NCBI GenBank assembly: GCA_002409965.1
Contig: DHON01000105.1
Coordinates: 1 to 64,000, forward strand
Origin: Firmicutes bacterium UBA5389
GTDB lineage: Bacteria; Bacillota; DTU025
DNA: 64,000 nt
Direction of reading: 5' to 3'
The notes under the pieces were generated by a model. The model had not been told where the DNA came from. It made no database searches and worked only from the letters and a program-made list of their open reading frames with translations. Below are positions 56,230 through 64,000 of the stretch, piece after piece; position 1 is the first letter of the stretch, and every line of letters starts with the position of its first letter. The position numbers and the translations under genes were made by a program.

Positions 56230-57282
56230 TGTTTTCTCAGGTCGTGGGTTTTGATGTCAGTACCGTCCCTGATTGTGGTCGCATTTGCTCGTTGCAAAAT
56301 GAACCGGTCGGCATTCGGCGTCTTGCTGCTGGTCTGGCAGACGCGCTGTGCGTCTGTTTCTATGCACTGATTTCTCGCTTATCAAGAAAGGTCACCTTCT
56401 TCTCACTGAAGTGACCGGCATCGGCTGAAGGCTCTCGGGGTTCATGGCTCAGGCTGAGTCCATTCTGCTTGACCGTGTCTGGCAGATGGGTTACATCCGC
56501 AGTCTTCTCGCTAGATCCGCTCATATCATGATCTGTGACTTGCTAACCACAATGGCCTAGACGTTGTATGCCTGGATGAACGCCCTATCGGAGTTCGTGA
56601 CTATGCGTGAACCGGAGCCGGTAAAGCTACGCAAGTCGTTGTCTTTCGATGTTCGGGTTTGCGGCCACGTGTCTTCCGCGGTGGGGTGAACGCCGTCTCC
56701 GAAAGCTGCCCAGCGTCAGCGGGCCGCACTGCTGCTTCATCAGTGCCCGCTTCTTCCAGCGCCATCATTGTTTCTTTGAGCCCGGCCAGTCGCTTATCGC
56801 GGACGAGAAGACCCTCGGGAAGCTCACACCCTCGACTATTGGACCCGAACTTGCGGCCTTCTGCCTGGTCAAGGCGCTCGTTGCTTCCAAAACGCTCTCG
56901 TATCTCTTTCTCGAGCCTGGCTCCAGGGCGACTCTCCTTTATCAGCTCATGGCCTTGTGCTTTGAGGCACTCTCATTGGTTTTCATGTCATCAAGCGCGA
57001 CGTGCTTAAGAGATAGAAGTCCCGATTTCCAGTAGGCCGCCAGAACCAGCGCGAAAGCAGGCCTGCAACCTCATTCAGATGCCGGTTGCGAAACGCGGCT
57101 ACGGTTCTGATCAATGGCGTGTTGCCCGCCCCGGGAACTCGAAACGCGACATCCTCCTCAAGGTGCTCTTCGATCTTCCTGGAGGAACGAACCTCAACGC
57201 ATCCGACCGACAGCCAGTCCTCGAGGGATGCTGGCAAGAGGTGCATCTGATCTGGATTGTAAGCCCTGTATATCCTGCTCAT
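56230..57282 (-). pseudogene. IS1182-family transposase, heavily decayed
   Basis: Pieces of an IS1182 transposase appear in order on the minus strand: YRAYNPDQMHLLPASLEDWL at the start (57282), SSRKIEEHLEEDVAFRV, HVALDD followed by SASKHKAMS near 56960, a Glu-rich coiled region, SDRAFIQAYN near 56560 (with a TAG just after), and SADAGHFSEKKVTFLDKREIS near 56410. Internal deletions, stops and frame changes separate them, so it cannot be active. The catalytic DDE region is only partly recognisable. It sits between the amidotransferase and the acyltransferase. Confidence 0.85.
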
Positions 57283-57344
57283 GCGGACTCGCCATGTAGT
57301 CGCGCTCTTCTGTACCCCATTTCAAATATCGCTTACACCAGCTC

Positions 57345-58319
57345 CTAGCGCCCATCCTTATCTGCAACCAAGCGCGCTATTGCCCGGTTGATCTTAGTTA
57401 TCTCTGCAGTCGGCTTTGCAGGGTTTCCCGCCACAACAGCTCCTGGTTCTACGTCCTTGATCACCACGGCACCAATGCCGACTATTGCCCCCTCGCCGAT
57501 CTGCCTGCCTTCTGCGACTGATACATTGGGAGCAATCCAGACCCTCTTCCCCACCGTGACTGATCCACTCAACTCAGCGCACGCTGTAATGATCGCTCCT
57601 TCGCCGATAGCACAATTGTGAGCGATATGAATCAGGAAGCCAGTCTTCACATTGTCCTCCAGTATGGTCGGATCAATGGTGCCAGCGCACACCGAATTGA
57701 GTGCCCCAATCTCGACGTTCCGTCCGATCCGCACCCCGCCCAGATGTGGTAGCCTTATTGGAGTCCCGTCTGCGTCGCGCTCAAACCCAAAGCCTTCTGA
57801 TCCAATGACAGCATTCTCCCTGATGATCGTGTTGTCTCCCATCTCGCTGAAAGCCCGGATGACTGCTCCCGCATGTACTCGAACATTCGAACCGATAACA
57901 ACCGAATGATCGACGAAAGCACCGGGCTCTATGACGGTATCTTCTCCGATCACTGCATCGTCTGCAACAACGGCACCGTTTCTGTTAGTGTACTGGCACC
58001 GAACCAAAACGCTCTTCAGCGCGACAGTCATTACTTTGGCATATGAAAGCCTTGGGTTCGGAACCTGGGCGATTACGTTATGAACTCTTATTGCGTCGAC
58101 CAAGTCGGTTGGAGTATCATCTGGAATCAGTATCAAACAATCGCTGGCCGATTTTACAGACTCCATATTGTCTTCTGTTAGCTTCTTTACGAACAGAATA
58201 GAGTTCTTGTCAATGCTATTAAGGGATGAAGCCCTTGTAACCACCAGATCAGAGTCAGGGATAGGTTCACCGCTAGCCTTGGCAATATCGCTGACTCGTA
58301 GTCGGAAGAGCTCTTTCAT
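57345..58319 (-). CDS. LpxD-like hexapeptide-repeat acyltransferase
   Basis: 324 aa from ATG 58319, with a G-run 9 bases upstream; the frame is open to 58349. An N-terminal LpxD-type domain (about 1-95) precedes a left-handed beta helix of hexapeptide repeats (AVIGEDTVIEPGAFVDHSVVIG-type, about 105-290), including NAVIGSEGFGFE and IHIAHNCAIGEG, where the catalytic His of LpxD/LpxA enzymes lies. In a glycan locus without other lipid A genes it most likely N- or O-acylates a nucleotide sugar rather than making lipid A. True LpxD is also possible if the organism has an outer membrane. Confidence 0.85.
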   Translation of the reverse strand: MKELFRLRVSDIAKASGEPIPDSDLVVTRASSLNSIDKNSILFVKKLTEDNMESVKSASDCLILIPDDTPTDLVDAIRVHNVIAQVPNPRLSYAKVMTVALKSVLVRCQYTNRNGAVVADDAVIGEDTVIEPGAFVDHSVVIGSNVRVHAGAVIRAFSEMGDNTIIRENAVIGSEGFGFERDADGTPIRLPHLGGVRIGRNVEIGALNSVCAGTIDPTILEDNVKTGFLIHIAHNCAIGEGAIITACAELSGSVTVGKRVWIAPNVSVAEGRQIGEGAIVGIGAVVIKDVEPGAVVAGNPAKPTAEITKINRAIARLVADKDGR

Positions 58320-58380
58320 GTGTGCCATCCCCCCATCTGTGCTACACATGACTTCTGTGCCATAGCGCGTGATGCTGGTT

Positions 58381-59076
58381 CTAGATGTTCAGTCTGATAG
58401 CCTGGAATCCCTCACCAAACTCCTTGTTGGCCTGCGCGCCCCTTACCCGCGCAAGACCGTACATCAGTTCTCTGGAGAAGTACCGTCGGCCAAGAACCGT
58501 CTGGGAGTCATAGGCCTGTAGCATATTCCACTTGCATTCCATATGCCTCTCTTCAAGGCCCACAATAAGCTGCGGCCCAAAATCGAAGGTATTCCAGGGC
58601 AACTCATATCCAAGCAGGGATCTGTTCTTGAAAGCCCGCACTCCCTCCGCGTGGATAACCTGATGATCTTGGTGAATATCCTGGTTGCACGGCAAGAAGA
58701 CGACATCAGGAGCAATGTCCTTTCGGAGAGCCACTAGTTCTTCCAGGATGCTTTGGCGGTGTTCGGCCAGCCGCCTTACAGGGTACTCCCTGACTAGTGC
58801 ATTCTCGCTAGGAATGCCAAGCACTCGCATCGAATCGAGAAACTCATGCTTCAGCGTGTCTTTTGGAAGATCAGCAGGAAGCGAGTCTGACGCAATTGAG
58901 AAAACTGCGACAAACGCATCGTGTTTGCGCTCGACAAGCCGGGCAAGGGTTCCGCCACAGCCCAGCTCGGCATCATCCGTATGTGGCGCAAGAACTAACA
59001 CTCTTGTCAAATCCGTCAATACCCTGACCTCTTTCTCATCTGGTACTCGCATCTGCGCCTCACAACCAGTTGTCAA
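58381..59076 (-). CDS. PIG-L-family deacetylase (second copy)
   Basis: 231 aa as the longest frame. A GTG or TTG start between 59022 and 59007 is likely because an AAAGAGGTCAGG site lies there and the fold begins at RVLVLAPHTDDAELGCGG. The metal-binding motifs HTDDAE and DIHQDHQVIH are present. The first motif has HTDD rather than the common HPDD. It probably deacetylates an amino sugar in the pathway, directly upstream of the acyltransferase, so the two could exchange an acetyl for another acyl group (inference). Confidence 0.82.
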   Translation of the reverse strand: MTTGCEAQMRVPDEKEVRVLTDLTRVLVLAPHTDDAELGCGGTLARLVERKHDAFVAVFSIASDSLPADLPKDTLKHEFLDSMRVLGIPSENALVREYPVRRLAEHRQSILEELVALRKDIAPDVVFLPCNQDIHQDHQVIHAEGVRAFKNRSLLGYELPWNTFDFGPQLIVGLEERHMECKWNMLQAYDSQTVLGRRYFSRELMYGLARVRGAQANKEFGEGFQAIRLNI

Positions 59077-59295
59077 TAACCAAAACCCTCATCTGTGGAA
59101 GTTGGCCTTGCCGATGTCAACCTTGGCTTCACCAGGTATGTTATGCATCTGCATGCAGAGCTCATTTGCTTCGCCAGACAGCCCCCGAGACTCGCCCGCC
59201 ACCTGGATCATCCCTCTTGGTATGGCCCCGCGGCATTCGTATCCTAGCCAAAGCAACCACCTGCATACCTGCCGCTCCTGCTTAGCCAGAACCTG

Positions 59296-59481
59296 CTATA
59301 TGTAAGCGACCGATAGTACAGATTTCCCGCACCGGGCTTGCCAAGATCTCCCGCAGCTAGCCAGACTCTCGGCCCTTGCGTTCTGCGCGATTCTGCTCAG
59401 TTCCGTTGACATCCTATCCCTGCCTCTGAGTTCAGAGGATGTTCCCCTGCGCAAACTGATCTTGCCTCGCCGCTTCCCCAT
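59296..59481 (-). pseudogene. ltrA: Group II intron reverse transcriptase/maturase, N-terminal stub
   Basis: 61 codons. RGRDRMSTELSRIAQNARAE resembles the N-terminal lead-in of LtrA-type intron proteins, which normally extend to 400-600 aa through the reverse-transcriptase and maturase domains. Everything after this region is missing. Confidence 0.65.
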
Positions 59482-59909
59482 GCGGCCGGCTTTCCCGACC
59501 TCCGAGTACTATCAGCGAGTCCGACTCCCGCCGCGGCGTCCGCCTTCCTGTGGTTCCTCCCTTTCAGTCGGCGTACTCTGCTCCCGCAAAGACCGTGGCG
59601 GGCCTCCCAGGTTCCTCGACGCTTCCGTTTCCGACCATGCCGTGCTCTCCGACCCCGCCGGGGTCTCCGACAACCTTGCCATATCGGTTGCCTACTGTAG
59701 CCTTCCAGGCTTATGACCCTGTCGGCCCCCGGTTTAGGAGCTCACGAGGCTCAATCGCTTCACTTACGTTACAGCCTGGTCGTCGCTCTGCCTACGCTTA
59801 ACCCGCACCGTTACCGCTGCAAGTCCAAGGCTCGATCTCCGGTGGATGGCTAGTCCTTGCCGGAGCGGGAATCTCACCCGCTGGAAACATCAGGCCTATC
59901 CTGGCGCAC
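59296..59909 (-). mobile_element. Truncated group II intron (5' RNA domains and start of its protein)
   Basis: Read on the minus strand, the element begins at 59909 with GTGCGCC, the 5' consensus of group II introns. It continues for about 430 bases of G+C-rich, hairpin-rich sequence (for example GGTGAGATTCCCGCTCCGG and CTAGCCATCCACCGG) that has no coding capacity, consistent with ribozyme domains I-III. The intron-encoded protein then starts near 59481 and breaks off after about 60 codons. The catalytic domain V and the 3' end are not seen. It lies between the glycosyltransferase and PIG-L genes. Confidence 0.75.
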
Positions 59910-60319
59910 CATAATCGGGTGTATGGGTGTACAGGACGCGTGGGGGTAAAGTCAACTCAACATATATGCCCATTTCGGCTGACTAGAGGCGGCACAGCCT
60001 AGCATGATATCCCAGGTGCCAATCATGAATCCCCATCATCAACCGCCGCAGCCATCGGACCCTTCTGCCTTTCGCTTCCATCCAGCTATACGTCGTGTTA
60101 TGCATTAACCAATGTCCAGATTCTCGACATGTCGGGGGAAATTCGTCGATTATATCGGCACATCCCAACAAAAGACCAGGCAAGATCGACTACCAGCAAG
60201 GGGAATCTACCACGCGAGGTGTTCACTGCCAGGCTGCTTGCCCATAGATCTCAAAAGTCCATCTGTTCTTTGATGTCTTGATGGAAGTTCTCGCTTAGTC
60301 GCAGAATCCTCGTAGCCTC
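59910..60319. other. 5' exon side of the intron; nothing recognised
   Basis: About 410 bases, AT-richer than the intron. No coding-like frame longer than 66 codons and no known motif. Confidence 0.4.
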
Positions 60320-61483
60320 TCATCCGATTTGCAGATTCTCCTGCAAGGCGCTCAGCGTCGCATTCTGATACCTGATCAGCGTCTCCGTTGAGCAGCTATA
60401 AGGAACTCGCGAATTCGATAACAGTTGGGCCTCTACTGCTTGCCTGCTATTCGTGTCGCAGACCGCGCCCCCCCCGAACTCCTCAAGCCATGAACGAGTG
60501 CCAGGAAGATCCGTACCTAGCCACGGAGTCCTCGCAATCATCGAATCCACAAGCTTTGTAGGAGCGCACAATCTCTGATTTACCCCTGAACCCCCATACA
60601 AGACTAAACTGCGACCATATTGGCGTAGTTCCCTAATCAGTTTCACCCTACCCGTCACATACTCCTTAGTGGATACACAGCAAGCCAAATCAAGAGCCTC
60701 AACGAGCGAACATAGTACTGAATCAAAATGAGCACGGCTATTGGTGTATATGGACAACGATACATCGGTTCCAGCATCGCGCATACCCTTCATTGCATAT
60801 AGGAACGGCCTGAGATCTTGACTAACACCAAGTGCGCCAGTGTACACGTAGTCATTAGGGCTACGCCACTGTCTGTCATACTCATTAGTGTCGATTAGCA
60901 TGTTGAGCTCCGAGATTGACGGTGCATTTAGCCAAACTATCGGCCTAATAAAGGGATAGAGTCGGACATAGTATTGCGCACGAAGTCTAGATGGCACCAC
61001 CCATATGTCCACATAACTAGCAAGTCTGCGTTCCACGCCACGCATGTAACCGCCTAGTAAAGCTCCTTGACCACTCCCGTAATATATCTCCAGCGCATGA
61101 TAGACTACGGGTACTCTCCCGAGCCATCTACGACCGATGGCGGCCAGTCCATCAAGGTTGATTGCATAGATGCATTCAGGCCCTAACTTATCCAACACGA
61201 ATGGAAGTTTGGTTGCCGCACTGGCAAACCTTATCGTATGGGCAGGCAGCCAGTGCATTTGTGGGGCACCGATAGGAATCAGCGTCACATCGGCTCCACA
61301 TGCGCGGCAGCCGCGGCACGCGCCCTCATGACCAGGCCGCGTTCTGCCCACTAGATGCACATCATACATGGATGACAAGTCCAGCAGAATTGACCTTAGC
61401 TGCGGATTGCACCTATTCGGGGCAGTTATTGCCGACGAAAGATAGACAACAGCACATGATTCCTTCACTAAGCTCAACTCCAA
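60320..61483 (-). CDS. Glycosyltransferase (GT4-like)
   Basis: 387 aa. GT-B features: VVYLSSAI..PN.C.PQLRSIL at the N-terminus, PVVYHALEIYYGSG, VDIWVVPSRLRAQYY, and in the second half YVYTGALGVSQDLRPFL and APTKLVDSMIARTPWLGTD. A CRGCRACG Cys cluster near 57-63 is unusual for the family. It shares local A+T-rich base use with the next gene upstream, the Wzy-like polymerase, typical of serotype-specific genes. Donor sugar unknown. Confidence 0.75.
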   Translation of the reverse strand: MELSLVKESCAVVYLSSAITAPNRCNPQLRSILLDLSSMYDVHLVGRTRPGHEGACRGCRACGADVTLIPIGAPQMHWLPAHTIRFASAATKLPFVLDKLGPECIYAINLDGLAAIGRRWLGRVPVVYHALEIYYGSGQGALLGGYMRGVERRLASYVDIWVVPSRLRAQYYVRLYPFIRPIVWLNAPSISELNMLIDTNEYDRQWRSPNDYVYTGALGVSQDLRPFLYAMKGMRDAGTDVSLSIYTNSRAHFDSVLCSLVEALDLACCVSTKEYVTGRVKLIRELRQYGRSLVLYGGSGVNQRLCAPTKLVDSMIARTPWLGTDLPGTRSWLEEFGGGAVCDTNSRQAVEAQLLSNSRVPYSCSTETLIRYQNATLSALQENLQIG

Positions 61484-61568
61484 TGCTCCTATCCGGGCGC
61501 ATAGTCACTGATCAGACAAGAATTCTCAGGTTCCAGATCGAACCAAACAGCGCCATGCCATTCCAGTG

Positions 61569-63047
61569 TCAATCTTTCTCAATCGCCGCAACGCATGTGG
61601 CCACTGCTAGCCCCAGTAGAGCGAAGAAGCAAGTAGCCACCTTAATCGAAACAAATATATCGGATGACACCAAGCAGAAAACTAAAGCAGACAAAGCTAC
61701 TGCCCTATATCCGAAAAGGCGCTTTGGGATGGACGCGGCAATGCACAAACCACCACACAGGAAACCAACCATTCCCGCAAGACCGGCCTCACTTCCTATT
61801 AGTGCAAATGCGTTATGGGGCTCGCGTGCAACAGCACAACCCCCAACGACTCGAATCTCTGTCAGCCAATCTCTCGGCCACAGTTTCGCCATGCCCGACC
61901 CAGTTAACGGATATTCTGTCACTGCCTTCAGCGCAACTCTGGCAGAATTGAGCCGAATAGTGTCACTAGAGCTGAGCATTCCACTGCTCGCATGCCGTGG
62001 GATGAATCTCGCCAGAGGCGCCAGTGTCCTAACCGAATACCAGGCAAAAGCCACCGTTAATAGCGCTATTCCCACGATTGCCCAGAACACAGTCCTGACT
62101 TTTCGTTCAGTGCTCATGGGTGACCAGGCAATTGTCAGCACTAATCCTGCCAGCAAAGCTAGTGCATTGCCTCTCGATAGTCCGAGAATGGTCATTACCG
62201 AAAACCCCGCCGCGAGTGCCATGTTTGTTCGATAACCCCGGTTTCTATACGCTCCGTATCGGTCATCAATCGCTCTGTACAGACAGACTATCGCTGCATT
62301 CTGGAACACGAATCCGGTCGTGATGGCACCTCCCATGGGGCTAATGTACCTCCAAAAGTCGGCCCGATATCCGTATATGCTTGACAGGCTTATCCCGATG
62401 AAACCGATATCCAGCCTGTCGAAAATGCTCAAAGCAGCGGTCACTGCGATAGCGAGAATGGTCATCAACAACCGACGCTCCAGCCTCCTAATGTCAAACG
62501 TCGTTGGGCACACAACGATAACCAGACTCATTAGCAATGGGGGCAGCATGTAGCATACCAAGGCATACGCCGTTCCTTCCTTGTTTGCGCCCCATGCATC
62601 ATTGTTGAACAACACACTTACAAGCAGAGGAAGAATCCATAGTAGCGGAGCAAGCGCTGCACGCGTGCGGCGCTTAGTAATCACACCTTGCAGGGCACAT
62701 TTACGTATTGATCCGTACACAAGCAACATCGCGAATACCATCGGTATTGCATAACGTAAAGTCAATGCTATTCCGAATATGTCAAGTGCCATCGCCGAAT
62801 CCACACGACTAGGTAGGAGCATCTCTACTGTCATGAATATGTATGTTGCCCATGATATGGCACGAGTATAGCCATTTGTGGCCCGTGTCCACATGCTCTC
62901 CCGAACGACAAGCTGAGACGCATTGTAGCGGTATGCAAACGAACTACTGCTCTGGAACGCCTCGGCATTGGCTTCCGATGAACACTGCACTGCATATCTA
63001 GTGCACAAATACAGCACCTGCCCTAAGTCGATTCCTGTCATCGGCAC
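61569..63047 (-). CDS. O-antigen ligase/Wzy-like polysaccharide polymerase
   Basis: Up to 492 aa; the first 50 codons look non-native, and ATG 62894 (MWTRATNG) with GGGAGAG upstream is a likely start. About ten hydrophobic segments are separated by short loops, with the large loop RLNSARVALKAVTEYPLTGSG followed by REPHNAFALIGSEAGLAG; the latter H-N-x-x-L block is the Wzy_C/WaaL signature. It would polymerise or ligate lipid-linked repeat units on the outer face of the membrane. No Wzx flippase is visible in the window. Confidence 0.82.
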   Translation of the reverse strand: MPMTGIDLGQVLYLCTRYAVQCSSEANAEAFQSSSSFAYRYNASQLVVRESMWTRATNGYTRAISWATYIFMTVEMLLPSRVDSAMALDIFGIALTLRYAIPMVFAMLLVYGSIRKCALQGVITKRRTRAALAPLLWILPLLVSVLFNNDAWGANKEGTAYALVCYMLPPLLMSLVIVVCPTTFDIRRLERRLLMTILAIAVTAALSIFDRLDIGFIGISLSSIYGYRADFWRYISPMGGAITTGFVFQNAAIVCLYRAIDDRYGAYRNRGYRTNMALAAGFSVMTILGLSRGNALALLAGLVLTIAWSPMSTERKVRTVFWAIVGIALLTVAFAWYSVRTLAPLARFIPRHASSGMLSSSDTIRLNSARVALKAVTEYPLTGSGMAKLWPRDWLTEIRVVGGCAVAREPHNAFALIGSEAGLAGMVGFLCGGLCIAASIPKRLFGYRAVALSALVFCLVSSDIFVSIKVATCFFALLGLAVATCVAAIEKD

Positions 63048-63343
63048 TTGATTTCAGCAAGTCATGATGCTTCTGCCTTTGATGCCAAGGCATTTGGCAG
63101 CACTCGGCCATGATCATCAATGTGCGCATTGCTTTGGTGAGCACAGCAACCATCATGTAGTCATACATGCCTTGGCCAATGAAGTAGCCGTGCCCAAGCC
63201 TGCACTACCTCAGAGGATGTTCTCTGACTTCGTCATGAAGAGTGAGATAATGGCAAGGCCGTATCAATCCTTCTCACCCAATGACCAACTCTGTGTGCTC
63301 AGTGTGTTTCTCCTTAGTTGTACTGGACTACTGTGGACCATCA
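63048..63343. other. Intergenic, nothing recognised
   Basis: About 300 bases between the sugar dehydrogenase and the polymerase. A plus-strand frame of 101 codons spans it but has no motif and overlaps the dehydrogenase antisense. Confidence 0.4.
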
Positions 63344-64000
63344 TCACATCATCCATACATTGCCTATAGTATCGTCGGCTTCCGTGGTCACATTCCTCGT
63401 ATCCAACACTGCGCTCGCAGACTGAACTACTGACCCATAATCCACACTTGAGTGCCCAGTCAGAACCACCACTAAGTCTGCACCACCAACCTTCTCCGCA
63501 CTAAGGTTGTATACGGAATCCAACCTGGCAGACTGCCTTCCCTCGTACGTGCCTTGACTCTGCAGCTGCACCTCCATACTTGGCACATACGGGTCATAGT
63601 ACTCTACCTCGCAGCCTTCCTTCATCAACAGCTGGATCACCTTGAGTGCAGGCGACTCCCTCATATCAGGCAGATCTTCCTTGTACGTGACCCCGAGCAC
63701 TAGCACCTTGGATCCCCGTAGTGACTTGCCCTGCAGTCCGAGTATCCGTTCTGCCTTCTGGACCACGAAGTAAGGCATCGATAGGTTTATCTCCCCCGCA
63801 AGCTCAATGAAGCGGGTTGAAAAGTCATATTCCCGCGCCTTCCACGCAAGGTAGAACGGATCCACAGGGATGCAATGACCGCCCACGCCCGGGCCAGGAT
63901 AGAATGGCTGAATGCCGAAAGGCTTAGTGAACGCCGCATCAAGCATCTCCCATACACTGATTCCCATTCGATCGCATAGAAGCGCCATCTCGTTGACAAG
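63344..64000 (-). CDS. Nucleotide-sugar dehydrogenase, C-terminal part (cut by window end)
   Basis: At least 218 codons; the frame runs off the window at 64000. YPGPGVGGHCIPVDPFYLAW contains the catalytic Cys of the UDP-sugar 6-dehydrogenase family. VLVLGVTYKEDLPDMRESPALKVI begins the C-terminal NAD/UDP-binding domain, and YYDPYVP and VVVLTGHSSVDY complete it. The wording LGVTYKEDLPDMRESP matches WbpA/WecC/TviB-type enzymes that oxidise UDP-GlcNAc or UDP-ManNAc to the uronic acid, rather than UDP-glucose dehydrogenase. It supplies an acidic sugar for the glycan. (Motifs are given as segments.). Confidence 0.88.
   Translation of the reverse strand, partial: LVNEMALLCDRMGISVWEMLDAAFTKPFGIQPFYPGPGVGGHCIPVDPFYLAWKAREYDFSTRFIELAGEINLSMPYFVVQKAERILGLQGKSLRGSKVLVLGVTYKEDLPDMRESPALKVIQLLMKEGCEVEYYDPYVPSMEVQLQSQGTYEGRQSARLDSVYNLSAEKVGGADLVVVLTGHSSVDYGSVVQSASAVLDTRNVTTEADDTIGNVWMM

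Noticed and set aside
54374..58349. Similar leader sequences (TGT..G.AC.GATGGGGG) upstream of the genes starting at 54374 and 58319
   Set aside because: The match covers only about 20 bases with gaps and G-runs; too weak to call a repeated regulatory element.
61300..62235. 311-codon plus-strand ORF
   Set aside because: It lies antisense to the glycosyltransferase and Wzy-like genes, both of which show clear family motifs; composition is that of a shadow frame.
1..64000. CRISPR arrays, tRNA or rRNA genes
   Set aside because: No regularly spaced direct repeats, cloverleaf-like CCA-ended segments or rRNA consensus blocks were seen while reading both strands; a tRNAscan or CRISPR finder run would be decisive.

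Overview
The window looks like a bacterial chromosome segment of about 54% G+C. Clear GGAGG-type ribosome binding sites, frequent GTG/TTG starts, dense same-strand operons, and remnants of IS21, IS1182 and a group II intron fit a Bacillota/Clostridia-like organism. That placement is inference: no rRNA, tRNA or housekeeping marker is present. Apart from a short stretch at the left end, every confident gene reads on the minus strand.

Two blocks are visible. Positions 1 to about 44 kb are an accessory, defence-island-like region rich in broken genes. From left to right it holds: IS21 istB remnants around a GNAT-like gene and a conserved HTH protein (0-4 kb); a tightly coupled trio of SMC-like ATPase, unknown 236-aa protein and SIR2-like protein, with a decapitated SNF2-type helicase behind it (4-12 kb); an HsdR-N-like nuclease next to a Cas4-like-nuclease/SF1-helicase fusion (12-17 kb); a decayed NYN / cold-shock / GIY-YIG cluster in which both nuclease genes are interrupted (17-19 kb); a cluster of helical and glycine-zipper proteins plus a winged-helix/J-domain/beta-propeller protein (19-25 kb); an AAA_13 (RloC/PrrC-like) ATPase (25.5-28 kb); secreted or membrane unknowns and a DegT aminotransferase lacking its N-terminus (28-32 kb); a HEPN protein (32.3-32.9 kb); nuclease-like remnants (33-34.6 kb); a complete three-gene ABC-3C operon built on a DUF3732 ATPase (34.6-38.3 kb); and a nuclease-STAND ATPase (Avs-like) overlapping a HEPN-like gene (38.5-43.3 kb). 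A uracil-DNA-glycosylase-like gene closes the island.

Positions about 44.3-64 kb are a surface-polysaccharide locus transcribed toward the island: a nucleotide-sugar dehydrogenase (cut by the window end), a Wzy/O-antigen-ligase-like membrane protein, three glycosyltransferases, the complete FnlA-FnlB-FnlC set for UDP-N-acetyl-L-fucosamine, a WbuB-type transferase that would use it, an N-acetyl-sugar amidotransferase, a LpxD-like acyltransferase, two PIG-L deacetylases, a sugar N-formyltransferase and a PglC/WcaJ-type initiating phosphosugar transferase. It is interrupted by a dead IS1182 copy and a truncated group II intron.

The most unusual structural signal is a set of short DegT-aminotransferase remnants (11.8, 22.7 and 28.1 kb, plus the near-complete copy at 31-32 kb), all in the same orientation and all at junctions between defence modules. 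The best candidate for an undescribed system is the SIR2 / 236-aa / SMC-ATPase trio. It mimics the effector / middle-component / ATPase layout of ABC-3C systems, but its SIR2 domain has Asn where the catalytic His is expected. A second candidate is the J-domain-propeller / glycine-zipper / helical-protein cluster, in which two of the unknown proteins share a C-terminal module.
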